Shown here: in pieces, positions 52,421-61,685 of the stretch | How the letters are laid out: each line of letters opens with the position of its first letter | Numbering within the stretch: the first letter of the stretch is position 1 | Origin: Corynebacterium endometrii | GTDB taxonomy: Bacteria; Actinomycetota; Actinomycetes; Mycobacteriales; Mycobacteriaceae | DNA length: 64,000 bases | Assembly (NCBI RefSeq): GCF_004795735.1 | Contig: NZ_CP039247.1 | Coordinates: forward strand, 1,116,001-1,180,000 | Direction: 5' to 3' | The notes under the pieces: model-generated | What the model was told of the DNA's origin: nothing | Database searches by the model: none | Seen by the model: the letters and a program-made list of their open reading frames with translations, nothing else | Made by a program: the position numbers and the translations under genes

Positions 52421-53251
52421 ATGAAAATTCTTCGCGTATTCAACAACAACGTGGTCCTAGCCCGGGATGGCCGGCGTGAGGTCATTGTCACCGGCCGGGG
52501 CGTGGGCTTTAAGGCTCAGCAGGGCCAGGACGTCGACCCATCCCGGGTAGCCAAGGTGTTCGTCGCTGAGGATGGCCGCGACCCAGATCACTCTGCTGAA
52601 ATGCTGGCCAACGTCCCCGGCTTCTACATCCGGTTGGTCATCGATGCTATGAGAGCGGCGGAGCTGCCGGAAGACAGCGCGAACAAACTGACTTTGGTTG
52701 TTGCTATCGCCGACCATATTTCCATGGCCGTGCGCCGCCAGGCCGAAGGTATTAGCATCGCCTATCCGCTGATGGCGGAAGTCCGTCACCTGTACGCGCA
52801 GGACTATCGCATTGCGCGAAGGCTGCTGGAAGCCATCAATGCGGGGTTGAAGGAACCGTTGGCCGAGGAGGAGTCCGTAGCTTTGACTCTTCACTTGGTC
52901 AATGCGGGTTTTACCTCGGGGGACTTGTCCTATACGTACCAGATGACCGGCCTAATTCAGCAGATGCTTGACGTGATTGGTCAGCACTACGGATGTGAGC
53001 TGCCTTCTGAGGACGTATCAGTGGCCCGTTTTATCACGCACCTGCGCTACCTGTTTGTGCGCATTCAGAAGCATAAGCAGCTCTCCGAGGAACACTCCGC
53101 CGTGGGTGACGCAATCCTGCACGCCTATCCTGAGGCGGCGGTGTGCGCACAGCGTTTAAGCAGCATTATTGAACTGCGGCTAGACGAGCCGCTGACTAAG
53201 GATGAGGAAGCGTACCTCACCATGCACGTGGCGCGGCTAGCCCCACGGTGA
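52421..53251 (+). CDS. BglG-family transcription antiterminator
   Basis: RNA-binding antiterminator of 276 residues. The CAT domain (about 1-55; ILRVFNNNVVLARD...EVIVTGRGVGFKAQQGQ) binds the RAT hairpin. PRD1 (about 70-165) and PRD2 (about 175-275) follow, with regulatory His residues in IADHISMAV, VRHLYAQDY, RFITHLRYLF and YLTMHVARL. It would stop the terminator in front of the PTS gene from forming when sugar is present and the PTS dephosphorylates it. No Shine-Dalgarno sequence is seen; TAAAGT (52407-52412) nine bases before the ATG could be a -10, giving a leaderless message in addition to readthrough from the PTS gene. Confidence 0.95.
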   Translation: MKILRVFNNNVVLARDGRREVIVTGRGVGFKAQQGQDVDPSRVAKVFVAEDGRDPDHSAEMLANVPGFYIRLVIDAMRAAELPEDSANKLTLVVAIADHISMAVRRQAEGISIAYPLMAEVRHLYAQDYRIARRLLEAINAGLKEPLAEEESVALTLHLVNAGFTSGDLSYTYQMTGLIQQMLDVIGQHYGCELPSEDVSVARFITHLRYLFVRIQKHKQLSEEHSAVGDAILHAYPEAAVCAQRLSSIIELRLDEPLTKDEEAYLTMHVARLAPR

Positions 53252-53298
53252 AGCCAAGGCTAGGCCGCGTTCGCGGGCAGGCTAGTACTCTGGTGGGC

Positions 53299-53892
53299 AT
53301 GAAACTTATTGGTCTTACGGGCGGCATCGGCAGCGGCAAGTCAACGGTTGCCGCGCTTATGGCTGCGCAAGGATTTACCATCATCGATGCAGATCGCATC
53401 GCCCGCGATATCGTCGAACCGGGGATGCCCGCTTTGGCCGAGCTCGCCCGGGCCTTCGGCGAAGACATCCTGAACGAGGACGGCACGCTCAACCGGGGTC
53501 TGCTGGCGCAGCGCGCTTTTAGCGATGAAAAGCGCACTCAACTGCTCAACGGGATCATGCATCCGCGTATTGATGAAGAAACTCAGCGACGGTTCGAGTC
53601 AGCCCGCGCCAATGGGGAACAAGTAGTTATCTACGATATGCCGCTGCTGGTAGACAAGGGCCTGCATGAAGGCATGGACCAGACGGTAGTGGTGGATGTC
53701 GATGTGGAAACCCGCGTCAAGCGCCTTGTCGAACATCGCGGACTAGATGAGGAGGATGCTCGCCGCCGCATAGCGGCGCAAATCGATGATGATGCGCGCC
53801 TGGCGGTCGCTGACATCATCATTGACAATAACGGCTCGCTGGAAGACCTGAAGCCACAGGTGAAGTCACTGGTCGACAAGCTGCGAAGGTAA
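53299..53892 (+). CDS. coaE: Dephospho-CoA kinase
   Basis: Last step of coenzyme A synthesis. The 197-residue protein opens MKLIGLTGGIGSGKSTVAALM with the P-loop, has IIDADRIARDIVEPG, LNRGLLAQRAFSDE, IMHPRI and VYDMPLLVDKGL-type segment (VIYDMPLLVDKG). ATG 53299 is chosen by likeness to relatives; the longer frame from 53248 overlaps the antiterminator stop. Sits 47 bp after the antiterminator gene. Confidence 0.97.
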   Translation: MKLIGLTGGIGSGKSTVAALMAAQGFTIIDADRIARDIVEPGMPALAELARAFGEDILNEDGTLNRGLLAQRAFSDEKRTQLLNGIMHPRIDEETQRRFESARANGEQVVIYDMPLLVDKGLHEGMDQTVVVDVDVETRVKRLVEHRGLDEEDARRRIAAQIDDDARLAVADIIIDNNGSLEDLKPQVKSLVDKLRR

Positions 53893-53955
53893 CGGCGCTG
53901 AACTCCTGGACTTCGGCGCTAATGCCTCGACTGATACCATCTGGTGCGGTGAGAA

Positions 53956-55338
53956 CTAGTTAGTCCCTCCTTCGTCGGAGGGGAATTCAGCCACCTTTAC
54001 TATCTCTTCAATTACTATCCCGTCATCGGTGAGGTTGTGTTCAACCACGCGGTCTAGGTCGGATCGCATCAGCATGACGTTGTAGCCAGAGTATGCCGTT
54101 GCCACGTAATAGAGGTGTTGATCGTCCTGGTTCGGCAGCAGGAATCCGCCGTAGAGGTCTGGCACGGTCTCTTGACTTATCAGCAGGGACGGTTCAGACC
54201 ATGGGCCGGTGAGCGTCTCCGAGGTTCGTAGAACAAGTCCTTGGCCTCGAAGCCGGTACAGCGCGACGTATTCGTTCAGGTAGGAGGAGTACGCAACGGA
54301 TAACTCTGAGACGGGGGCGTTAATGACCGGCTCTGCCTGGCTCGCATCGTTGACCCAGGCGTGACCGTTCCAGAACTCAAACGCGGACTCCCTTGGGAAG
54401 TCAGTCTTGAGTGCGCGGCCAAGAACCGCGGGCCCGGAGCGGCCGTTGCGAGTGCTGAAACGATAGACGTAGCGGCTATCTTTTACGTCTTCGACATACG
54501 CGGACATCTGCAGGTTCTCATTGCCCGGGCGATACTCAGCCCCCTCCGGCAGAGTGATTCCTGTGGAGGAATTGGGGCGGATGGATTCCTCGACGCGCTC
54601 CCATGTGACCCCGTCATCGGTAGAGCGCATAGTGGCGGCATAGTTGGTGGACCATTCCCCCGGTTCGCCCCAGTGGCGGACGGACATGTAGTCCATATAG
54701 TGCACGCCGTCCACCACGATAGCGGTGGTGGGGATGGCGGTTACCTCTGTGCGCGATTCGTTAGGGGCATGGCGGGCTTCGATAAACTGCCTCGCCGTGC
54801 CGGATGGGGTGTATCCGTTGCCGGTTAGGGCGGTGCGCACGTTGAGGCCATCCCCGTAGTTGAGGTCATCGGTGCGCAAGATGACGTTCGAGCGCCAACC
54901 TCCATTACCCGAGCATGAAAAAGTATCCCCGAATACTAAGTTGGTGCTACGGATACCGCTGGCGTCTTCCGATTCGTAGGCGAAACCCAGATCGGTTGCG
55001 GTCACACCCCACTTTTTATCCGTGCGGTCAGGGGAGCCAGGGCCGGTAAGCAGCTGCAGGAACTGGGTGGGGCTCTCAGGCGTGGACTTGTATTTGACGA
55101 TTCCCTTCTGCGTCACGGTGGCCGGGGCGATAGGTTCCGTGGCCGAAGAACGCGCGTAAGTCTTGCTCGAACCAGAGCTGCCCAGTTGGATAGCTTGGGG
55201 ATGTGCTGGGGGCTTCTGCCAGTCCAAGCCCTGGCACTGCTGGATCTGGGCGCTAGCCGTGACTGCCGTCGGCGCGCTGAGCACGGCAAGGGCGGATACA
55301 AGTCCAAGGAGGCGGCATCGTTTCATGCGCCTTATCAT
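53956..55338 (-). CDS. Secreted DUF4185 protein (GH183-type, possible endo-D-arabinanase)
   Basis: The 460-residue protein has a signal peptide ([31 protein letters not shown]). A five-bladed-propeller-like DUF4185 region follows (about 80-450): [69 protein letters not shown]. Enzymes of this family from mycobacteria and relatives were recently shown to cut D-arabinan (GH183). Arabinogalactan is a main wall polymer of corynebacteria, so a role in wall remodelling is plausible. Conserved acids in VFGDTF and the first blade are candidates for catalysis. Start 55338 or 55326. It is divergent from uvrB. Confidence 0.85.
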   Translation of the reverse strand: MIRRMKRCRLLGLVSALAVLSAPTAVTASAQIQQCQGLDWQKPPAHPQAIQLGSSGSSKTYARSSATEPIAPATVTQKGIVKYKSTPESPTQFLQLLTGPGSPDRTDKKWGVTATDLGFAYESEDASGIRSTNLVFGDTFSCSGNGGWRSNVILRTDDLNYGDGLNVRTALTGNGYTPSGTARQFIEARHAPNESRTEVTAIPTTAIVVDGVHYMDYMSVRHWGEPGEWSTNYAATMRSTDDGVTWERVEESIRPNSSTGITLPEGAEYRPGNENLQMSAYVEDVKDSRYVYRFSTRNGRSGPAVLGRALKTDFPRESAFEFWNGHAWVNDASQAEPVINAPVSELSVAYSSYLNEYVALYRLRGQGLVLRTSETLTGPWSEPSLLISQETVPDLYGGFLLPNQDDQHLYYVATAYSGYNVMLMRSDLDRVVEHNLTDDGIVIEEIVKVAEFPSDEGGTN

Positions 55339-55413
55339 ATGCAGATGTGCGCCGGATTTACCATAAACGTTGCATTATCGCGGTTAGTCTTTGGGACACG
55401 TAGACTGGCAGGC

Positions 55414-57516
55414 ATGGCTTTCGCTGCTGAACATCCCGTCCTTGCCGTATCCGAACACCGCCCTGTGGGCGAAATTGAGCGTCGCTCAAAAGAATTCGAG
55501 GTCATTAGTGAATATGAGCCTTCCGGTGACCAGCCCGCGGCGATTAAGGAACTAGATGAACGCCTGAGCCGCGGTGAACGCGACGTGGTGCTCATGGGTG
55601 CTACAGGCACAGGCAAATCCGCCACGGCGGCCTGGTTGATTGAAAAACAGCAGCGGCCAACGCTCATCATGGCTCCAAATAAAACCCTGGCCGCGCAGCT
55701 GGCCAATGAGCTGCGCCAGCTGCTACCCAACAACGCGGTCGAGTACTTCGTTTCCTACTACGATTACTACCAACCTGAGGCGTACATTGCCCAGACGGAC
55801 ACCTACATTGAAAAGGATTCGTCAATCAATGAGGACGTGGAGCGCCTGCGCCACTCGGCTACCTCGGCGCTGCTCTCACGCCGCGACGTTGTGGTGGTTT
55901 CCTCAGTGTCATGCATTTATGGCCTCGGCACCCCGCAGTCCTACCTCGATCGTTCGGTAGTGCTAGGCGTTGACGATGAAGTCGATCGTGACCGATTCCT
56001 GCGCCTCCTCGTCGATATCCAGTATGAACGCAATGACGTGGGGTTTACCCGCGGAACGTTCCGAGTCAAAGGGGATACGGTCGATATCATTCCGGCTTAT
56101 GAGGAACGCGCGGTGCGTATTGAGTTTTTCGGCGACGATATCGATGCGCTGTATTACATCCATCCGCTTACCGGCGATGTATTGGAGCGGGTGGACGAGG
56201 TACGCATCTTCCCAGCCACCCACTACGTAGCGGGGCCCGAGCGAATGGAAAAGGCGATCGCGGCCATCAAGGAAGAACTTGGAGAGCGCCTCGAGGAGCT
56301 CGAAAATCGAGGAAAGCTGCTGGAGGCGCAACGGCTTCGCATGCGCACTGAGTACGACCTAGAAATGATCGAGCAGGTTGGTTTTTGTTCGGGCATTGAG
56401 AACTATTCGCGCCACATCGACGGTCGCCCGGCGGGCTCGGCGCCGGCAACCCTCATGGATTACTTCCCAGAAGATTTTCTCACCATCATCGACGAGTCCC
56501 ACGTTACGGTGCCGCAAATTGGCGGAATGTTCGAGGGAGATATGTCCCGTAAGCGCAATCTGGTGGAATTCGGCTTTCGTCTGCCTTCGGCGGTGGATAA
56601 CCGTCCGCTGACGTTTGAGGAGTTTGAAAGCCGCGTGGGCCAGACCGTCTACATGTCCGCGACGCCGGGCAATTACGAACTTACTGCGGCCGCGGGTGAG
56701 TATGTAGAGCAGGTCATCCGCCCGACCGGACTCGTGGACCCGCAAGTTACGGTCCGGCCAACCCAGGGCCAGATTGACGACCTGATCGATGAGATCCGCA
56801 AGCGCACCGCCAAACAGGAGCGCGTCTTGGTGACCACCTTAACCAAACGCATGGCAGAGGATCTCACGGATTATCTCCTGGAGCATGGCGTCAAGGTGAG
56901 GTATCTGCATTCCGATATTGATACCCTGCAGCGCGTGGAGCTGCTACGCCAGCTGCGTCTTGGCGAGTATGACGTCCTGGTGGGCATCAACCTGTTGCGT
57001 GAGGGCCTCGACCTGCCGGAGGTTTCCTTGGTAGCCATTTTGGATGCGGATAAGGAGGGCTTCCTGCGCTCCACCACGTCCCTCATCCAGACCATTGGCC
57101 GTGCGGCGCGAAACGTCTCGGGTGAGGTCATTATGTACGCGGATAAGATCACCGAGTCCATGCAGTACGCAATAGAAGAGACGGAGCGTCGCCGCGAAAA
57201 ACAGATTGCGTACAACAAGGAACACGGGATCGATCCGCAGCCGCTGCGCAAAAAGATCGCAGACATTCTTGATCAAGTCTATGAAAACAACGGAGAGGAG
57301 GCGCCCGAGGCCGGGGCGGCCGATCCATCGGCAATGGTATCCAAACCGGACGTCTCCGCCATGGCTTCGGATGAGGTACAAGCGCTCATCGATGACCTCT
57401 CCGCCCAGATGGGGGCGGCGGCGCGAGAGCTCAAGTTCGAATTGGCGGGCCGGCTTCGTGATGAGATTATGGACCTCAAGAAGGAGCTAAGGGGTCTTAA
57501 AGAAGCGGGAATTTAA
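55414..57516 (+). CDS. uvrB: Excinuclease ABC subunit B
   Basis: Damage-verification helicase of nucleotide-excision repair, 700 residues. Walker [20 protein letters not shown], the beta-hairpin [40 protein letters not shown] box [15 protein letters not shown], motif [12 protein letters not shown] and a C-terminal UVR motif ([28 protein letters not shown]) are all visible. ATG 55414 is chosen because the family N-terminus starts here; the longer open frame from 55186 would run back through the divergent gene. uvrA begins at 63535 in the same window. Confidence 0.97.
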   Translation: MAFAAEHPVLAVSEHRPVGEIERRSKEFEVISEYEPSGDQPAAIKELDERLSRGERDVVLMGATGTGKSATAAWLIEKQQRPTLIMAPNKTLAAQLANELRQLLPNNAVEYFVSYYDYYQPEAYIAQTDTYIEKDSSINEDVERLRHSATSALLSRRDVVVVSSVSCIYGLGTPQSYLDRSVVLGVDDEVDRDRFLRLLVDIQYERNDVGFTRGTFRVKGDTVDIIPAYEERAVRIEFFGDDIDALYYIHPLTGDVLERVDEVRIFPATHYVAGPERMEKAIAAIKEELGERLEELENRGKLLEAQRLRMRTEYDLEMIEQVGFCSGIENYSRHIDGRPAGSAPATLMDYFPEDFLTIIDESHVTVPQIGGMFEGDMSRKRNLVEFGFRLPSAVDNRPLTFEEFESRVGQTVYMSATPGNYELTAAAGEYVEQVIRPTGLVDPQVTVRPTQGQIDDLIDEIRKRTAKQERVLVTTLTKRMAEDLTDYLLEHGVKVRYLHSDIDTLQRVELLRQLRLGEYDVLVGINLLREGLDLPEVSLVAILDADKEGFLRSTTSLIQTIGRAARNVSGEVIMYADKITESMQYAIEETERRREKQIAYNKEHGIDPQPLRKKIADILDQVYENNGEEAPEAGAADPSAMVSKPDVSAMASDEVQALIDDLSAQMGAAARELKFELAGRLRDEIMDLKKELRGLKEAGI

Positions 57517-57651
57517 TCTCTACCGAGCGGGGTCGGTGCAAGCCCACACTGGGCCGATGGCTCCGGAGGTTCGTTCCGTCAGAGGCAACGGGCGGTGTAA
57601 CTGAACGTTCGCGGCGTTAGATTGTTAGACTGATAAGCGGTATTAATTCTT

Positions 57652-57670
57652 TAGGGGGCTAAAAGCCCCC
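57652..57670 (+). promoter_or_regulatory. Short leader hairpin before the universal stress gene
   Basis: GGGGGCT-AAA-AGCCCCC lies just before the ribosome site AGGAAAGG of the downstream gene. With only a short loop it may act as an attenuator or mRNA stabiliser. Confidence 0.4.
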
Positions 57671-57680
57671 AGGAAAGGTC

Positions 57681-58124
57681 ATGATGAGCGATTACAACAA
57701 GATCGTAGTGGGTACTGACGGTTCCAAGTCCTCCATGCTTGCGGTGGAGCGCGCTGCCAAGATTGCAGCGGCGTTTGACGCAACCCTCATCATCGGTTGT
57801 GCTTACTACGAGTCCGAGGAAGAGGCTACCAAGACCCTGCGCCAGGACTCTGTGACGATCCTTGGCGATAAGAAGGCGCAGGCAAACCTCGAGGCTGGCA
57901 AGGCTCACGCGGAATCCTTCGGCGCGACGAAGATTGAGACCGCCGTAAGCCCCGGCACCCCCGTTCAGGCGCTGATGGCAATCGTCAACGCCAACAACGC
58001 TGACCTGCTCATCGTTGGTAACCGTGGCATCAATTCCCTCACCGGCCGCCTGCTCGGATCCGTTCCCGCCGATGTGGCCCGCCAGTCCGAGTGCGATGTG
58101 ATGATCGTTCACACCGTAAACTAA
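57681..58124 (+). CDS. Universal stress protein (UspA family)
   Basis: The 147-residue single-domain Usp has KIVVGTDGSKSSMLAVERAA at the start and the ATP-binding signature G-x2-G-x9-G-S (VGNRGINSLTGRLLGSVPADV) near the C-terminus, so it belongs to the ATP-binding subgroup. AGGAAAGG precedes ATG 57681; an ATG one codon later is equally possible. Codon use suggests good expression. A perfect bidirectional hairpin follows. Confidence 0.93.
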   Translation: MMSDYNKIVVGTDGSKSSMLAVERAAKIAAAFDATLIIGCAYYESEEEATKTLRQDSVTILGDKKAQANLEAGKAHAESFGATKIETAVSPGTPVQALMAIVNANNADLLIVGNRGINSLTGRLLGSVPADVARQSECDVMIVHTVN

Positions 58125-58158
58125 TTTGCCAACAAGGGCCCTCCCAGCTGGCAGAAAG

Positions 58159-58200
58159 TAAAGGGCGGATAAGCTTTTTCAAAGCTTATCCGCCCTTTAC
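58159..58200. terminator. Bidirectional terminator between uspA-like gene and App1-like gene
   Basis: TAAAGGGCGGATAAGCTTT is a perfect inverted repeat of AAAGCTTATCCGCCCTTTA with a three-base loop. A run of A on one side and T on the other lets it end transcription from both sides. Confidence 0.95.
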
Positions 58201-58239
58201 TCATGCCTCGGCTTGAACCTGCGGCGCAGGCGTGTAGGT

Positions 58240-59304
58240 CTAATCGCCGCAGTTAAAGTCGTGTGAGGTGCGCTTATCCTCTTCAACGCGCTCGAAGGGC
58301 TTCTCACGGTAGGCCTTCAACAGCTTGTGGCCGTCTTCGCCTTGAATCATGGGCACTTCAGTCCGGGCGCCGGAGTCAGTTTCCGATAGCGGGGTAGCGG
58401 TACCGTGAGCCAAGAGATGCTCCTGGGCTGACAGGTTACGGATAGCTACGCCGGCTACACGGTTTGGATGCTCATAGACCAAATCCGAGTAGGTGGTTGG
58501 ATCGTGTTGACCGTCATCGCCAACCAGTACCCACTGAATTTCCGGGAAATCGATAATAAGATTTCTTAACTGGACCTTCTTGTGCTCAGCGCCGGAGCGG
58601 AAGAGCTTAGTCTGGGTTGGGCCCCAGTCGGTTAACAGCATCGGCGCCTTGGGAAAGCCGTGCTTCTCCATGAAAGCGGTCAGCGTGTCATAGGTATTCC
58701 ATGCGCCGGTGGAGAGATAGAACGTTGGCGCGTTTGGGTGTTCGGCAAGCAGTTCCTTGTAGAAATCAGCCATACCCTCGACCGGCTTGCGCTTATCGGT
58801 GCGCTTGAACCAAGAGTTATAAGCCGCGATCAAGGCGCGCGGCAGCCAAGTGACCATCGTGGTGTCATCAATATCGCTGATAAGGCCGATGCGAGCCTCA
58901 TCATCGACGATGAGTACCTCCGCGGTAGCGGGCTCTGCGCCCTCCGCGTAGATAGTGACTTCATGCCAGCCCGGCTCCAGCCCATGGTCGTGGACCAGGA
59001 GGTCAACGTAGCCATTGTCGTTGGTGTGCCCGGTAACCGTGGCGTCTCCTACGGTGGCCTTTACCTCGAGTCCGCCCACCTGGATGGTGAAGAACTGGCG
59101 GTAACCGCGCTGCGCCCAGTTGTCTTCGCGATCTTCGCTCTCTGGTTTTTCCATGAGCACGCGGCCCAACACGTGTGCGCGCTTGGAGGTTCCGTATCCC
59201 GCGTATCCCTTTACAGCCGGAACCCAACCCTTTTGAGAGGAGCGCTTGACGCCCACGGTGTTAATGGTCTTTTCAACTTTGCGTGCGATATCTGCAATTG
59301 CCAT
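58240..59304 (-). CDS. App1-family phosphatidate phosphatase (DUF2183)
   Basis: The 354-residue protein has an N-terminal beta-rich domain (about 40-140) and a C-terminal HAD-like catalytic domain with the DxDxT motif GLISDIDDTTMVT, FYLSTGAWNTYDTL, a Lys/Arg region and VLVGDDGQHDP. Yeast App1 dephosphorylates phosphatidate; the bacterial substrate is not established, and no membrane segment is seen. It starts 10 bp after the HelR-like gene stop on the same strand, so the two are co-transcribed. Confidence 0.9.
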   Translation of the reverse strand: MAIADIARKVEKTINTVGVKRSSQKGWVPAVKGYAGYGTSKRAHVLGRVLMEKPESEDREDNWAQRGYRQFFTIQVGGLEVKATVGDATVTGHTNDNGYVDLLVHDHGLEPGWHEVTIYAEGAEPATAEVLIVDDEARIGLISDIDDTTMVTWLPRALIAAYNSWFKRTDKRKPVEGMADFYKELLAEHPNAPTFYLSTGAWNTYDTLTAFMEKHGFPKAPMLLTDWGPTQTKLFRSGAEHKKVQLRNLIIDFPEIQWVLVGDDGQHDPTTYSDLVYEHPNRVAGVAIRNLSAQEHLLAHGTATPLSETDSGARTEVPMIQGEDGHKLLKAYREKPFERVEEDKRTSHDFNCGD

Positions 59305-59314
59305 AGATTCAAGC

Positions 59315-61567
59315 TTACTGAACTCCGCCGAAACTAGCTTGGTGAGGTTTACCCGGAAGCTTGCGCGGGAATTCGCCCACTATCTCAAGGGTTTGTGTGG
59401 CGCGGGTAATCGCGACGTACAGGTCCTGGAGGCCTTGGGGCGAGGCATCAACAATACGCTGAGGATCGACCACGGTGACGTGGTCAAACTCCAGGCCCTT
59501 GATTTCGTGGACGTTGGTGGAATCGATCACCGCATGCAAACGACCGTGGTCATCAGTCCAGCTTCCGGGGGTTACATGCTCGGCTTCGGCGCTTTTTAGA
59601 GAGGTAAAGGTTACTTCCTGGCCAGGACGCACCGCAGTTGACGGTGTAGCGAGAGGGTTGATCTGGTGCAGCACCTCGTTGGCGAGGGCTGTGATGGGTT
59701 CTGGCGTGCGGTAATTGACGGTCAAAGTGTGGTGGCGGAAGCGCTGTCCCACGAATGGCTCAAGGCAGTCCTCCCAACTATCCACCCCGGCTGGCGAGCC
59801 GGTCTGGGCGGTATCCCCAACAATGGTCATCCAACGGGATGGCGAGCGGCGAAACACCATGCGCCATTCCATGGGGGTTAGCTCCTGCGCTTCATCGATG
59901 ATCACGTGACCATAGGCCCATTGGTGGTCGGCTTGGGCTCGCTCGGCGGTGGTCAGGTTTGAGCGTACCTGCTGGCGGCGGGCGAGGGTCTCGGCGTCGA
60001 TGACGTCATGCGCGGAGAGGATCTCCGCATCGAACATGTCATCGTCATTGTCCGTGCTATCCGAGGAGGCCAGAATGTCCAGCGCATCCTCAGCTTCGGC
60101 GACCTGGGCCTTCCACTCGGCTTCTTCCTTTTCGCGGAGGGTCTCTGGATCTGGGAGGCTGACGAGAACGGCGAGCTCGTCCAGCAGGGCGGCGTCGGAC
60201 GGAGCCCAGGCGTCACCGTCCTCGCGGTACAGCGCGGCCAAAGTTTCATCATCGTAGCCTTTGGCCGCTACGGCGATTCGGTCGCGGCTGCTGAGCAAAT
60301 CGCTGAGGATTTGGAGCGGATGTAGCTCGGGGAAATACTCGTCGATCAGATTTATTACCGGCGCAGATTCGGCCAAGTCGTCATGCAACTGGTCGATGTC
60401 CGCGCGCGATAACAAGTTCTGCCCACCAAGAGGATCGGCGCCGATGCGGTCCGCCATCTGATGCGCGAGGGTCTCGATGAGCTGTTCCGCGAAGATGCTC
60501 CGCGCCTCATTGTGCGGGCGGCGGGAGCGACGGGCCCTCGTGCGCGCCTTCTTGACCATCTCCGGGGTGACGTCCAACTGCAGCCCCTCCACCTCGATGC
60601 GGTGGGGCTCCTTGGGTAGCGTTTGATAGGCCTTGACCGCTTCACGCAGAATCTCGACCATGGCTTCGGAGCCCTTAACTTCGCGCACCAACAGGTCTTC
60701 CTTCGTGGTGCCTTCCACGCCGGGGAAGAGGCTGCCGATGGTGGATAGGACCACGCCCGTTTCGCCGAGCTCCGGCAGTACCCGGGAGATGTACTCAAGG
60801 AAAGTGCTGTTTGGCCCAATAATCAATACGCCGGAGGTAGCCAGCCGCTCACGGTGGGTGTAGAGAAGGTAAGCCACGCGGTGCAGGGCCACGGCGGTCT
60901 TGCCGGTGCCCGGGCCTCCCTCGACTACCATCACGCCGCGGGTTTCATCACGAATGATTTCATCCTGCTCGCGCTGGATGGTTTGCACGATAGAGGCCAT
61001 GTGCCCGGTGCGCGCGGCCTGCAGCGCCTCGTAGAGAGCGGATTCACTAGCGACGGAGGTTATCTGCTCGGCGCCGCCCCCGCTACCGTCCAGAACTTCA
61101 TCGTTAATGCCCGTGACGGTGCGGCCTTTGGTCCTGATATGTCGGCGTAGGGTAACCCCCTCTGGCTGCGCCGTGGTGGCCAAATAGAACGGGCGGGCCA
61201 TGGGTGCGCGCCAGTCCAGCAGGAGCGTCCGGTAGTCATCATCGCGATCATCGAGCCCCATTCGGCCGATGTACCTGCGGTCTAGACCGTCCTTAGTTGG
61301 GTTATCTCCCGCCGCGTCAATATCAATGCGGCCGAATACTAGGCCCAATTGTGCAAGATTAAGCTTGTCAAGCTTGGATTGCAGGCCATGGTATTCCGTT
61401 TCGCGCCGCACCAATGCGTCCGGGTCCGGATTGGCTGGATCGACATCTGCCATGACCTGGTTCAGGCGTTCATTGGAGCGCTCAACCTCTGCATCCAGGC
61501 GGTCGAAAAGGCCGTCGACATACTGTTGTTCCAGCGCAATCTCATTGCTCAGCTGCTGGTCATCCAC
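59315..61567 (-). CDS. helR: HelD/HelR-type RNA polymerase recycling ATPase
   Basis: The superfamily-1 UvrD-like motor removes stalled RNA polymerase from DNA; the mycobacterial/streptomycete homologue HelR can also displace rifamycin from the enzyme. About 750 residues: N-terminal coiled-coil arm (DDQQLSNEIALEQQYVDGLFDRLDAEV), LDWRAPMARPFYLA, Walker A VEGGPGTGKTAVALHR, an inserted acidic helical region (about 480-560), Walker B VIIDEAQELTPMEWRM, GDTAQTGSPAG, NYRTPEPI and the C-terminal LYVAITRATQTLEIVG. GTG 61567 is chosen by likeness; AAGGAG lies 13 bases upstream. The class with or without the full polymerase-penetrating arm cannot be settled here. Confidence 0.88.
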   Translation of the reverse strand: MDDQQLSNEIALEQQYVDGLFDRLDAEVERSNERLNQVMADVDPANPDPDALVRRETEYHGLQSKLDKLNLAQLGLVFGRIDIDAAGDNPTKDGLDRRYIGRMGLDDRDDDYRTLLLDWRAPMARPFYLATTAQPEGVTLRRHIRTKGRTVTGINDEVLDGSGGGAEQITSVASESALYEALQAARTGHMASIVQTIQREQDEIIRDETRGVMVVEGGPGTGKTAVALHRVAYLLYTHRERLATSGVLIIGPNSTFLEYISRVLPELGETGVVLSTIGSLFPGVEGTTKEDLLVREVKGSEAMVEILREAVKAYQTLPKEPHRIEVEGLQLDVTPEMVKKARTRARRSRRPHNEARSIFAEQLIETLAHQMADRIGADPLGGQNLLSRADIDQLHDDLAESAPVINLIDEYFPELHPLQILSDLLSSRDRIAVAAKGYDDETLAALYREDGDAWAPSDAALLDELAVLVSLPDPETLREKEEAEWKAQVAEAEDALDILASSDSTDNDDDMFDAEILSAHDVIDAETLARRQQVRSNLTTAERAQADHQWAYGHVIIDEAQELTPMEWRMVFRRSPSRWMTIVGDTAQTGSPAGVDSWEDCLEPFVGQRFRHHTLTVNYRTPEPITALANEVLHQINPLATPSTAVRPGQEVTFTSLKSAEAEHVTPGSWTDDHGRLHAVIDSTNVHEIKGLEFDHVTVVDPQRIVDASPQGLQDLYVAITRATQTLEIVGEFPRKLPGKPHQASFGGVQ

Positions 61568-61612
61568 GATGTGGGCACAACTCCTTGAAAAAAGGCTAAC
61601 GGGAAAACGAAT

Positions 61613-61646
61613 CAACGGTCCAGCATACTAGCCGGACCGTTGAATT
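61613..61646 (-). terminator. Terminator between DoxX gene and helR
   Basis: CAACGGTCC (61614-61622) pairs with GGACCGTTG (61634-61642). On the minus strand it is followed by ATTCGTTTTCC; on the plus strand by AATTTTG. Confidence 0.7.
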
Positions 61647-61685
61647 TTGCCTTTGTGCACGCCCGCGGGCGTTTGCAGAAAAGTA

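Noticed and set aside
55186..55413. 76-residue N-terminal extension of uvrB
   Set aside because: It overlaps the divergent DUF4185 gene start and is not like UvrB N-termini; ATG 55414 fits the family.
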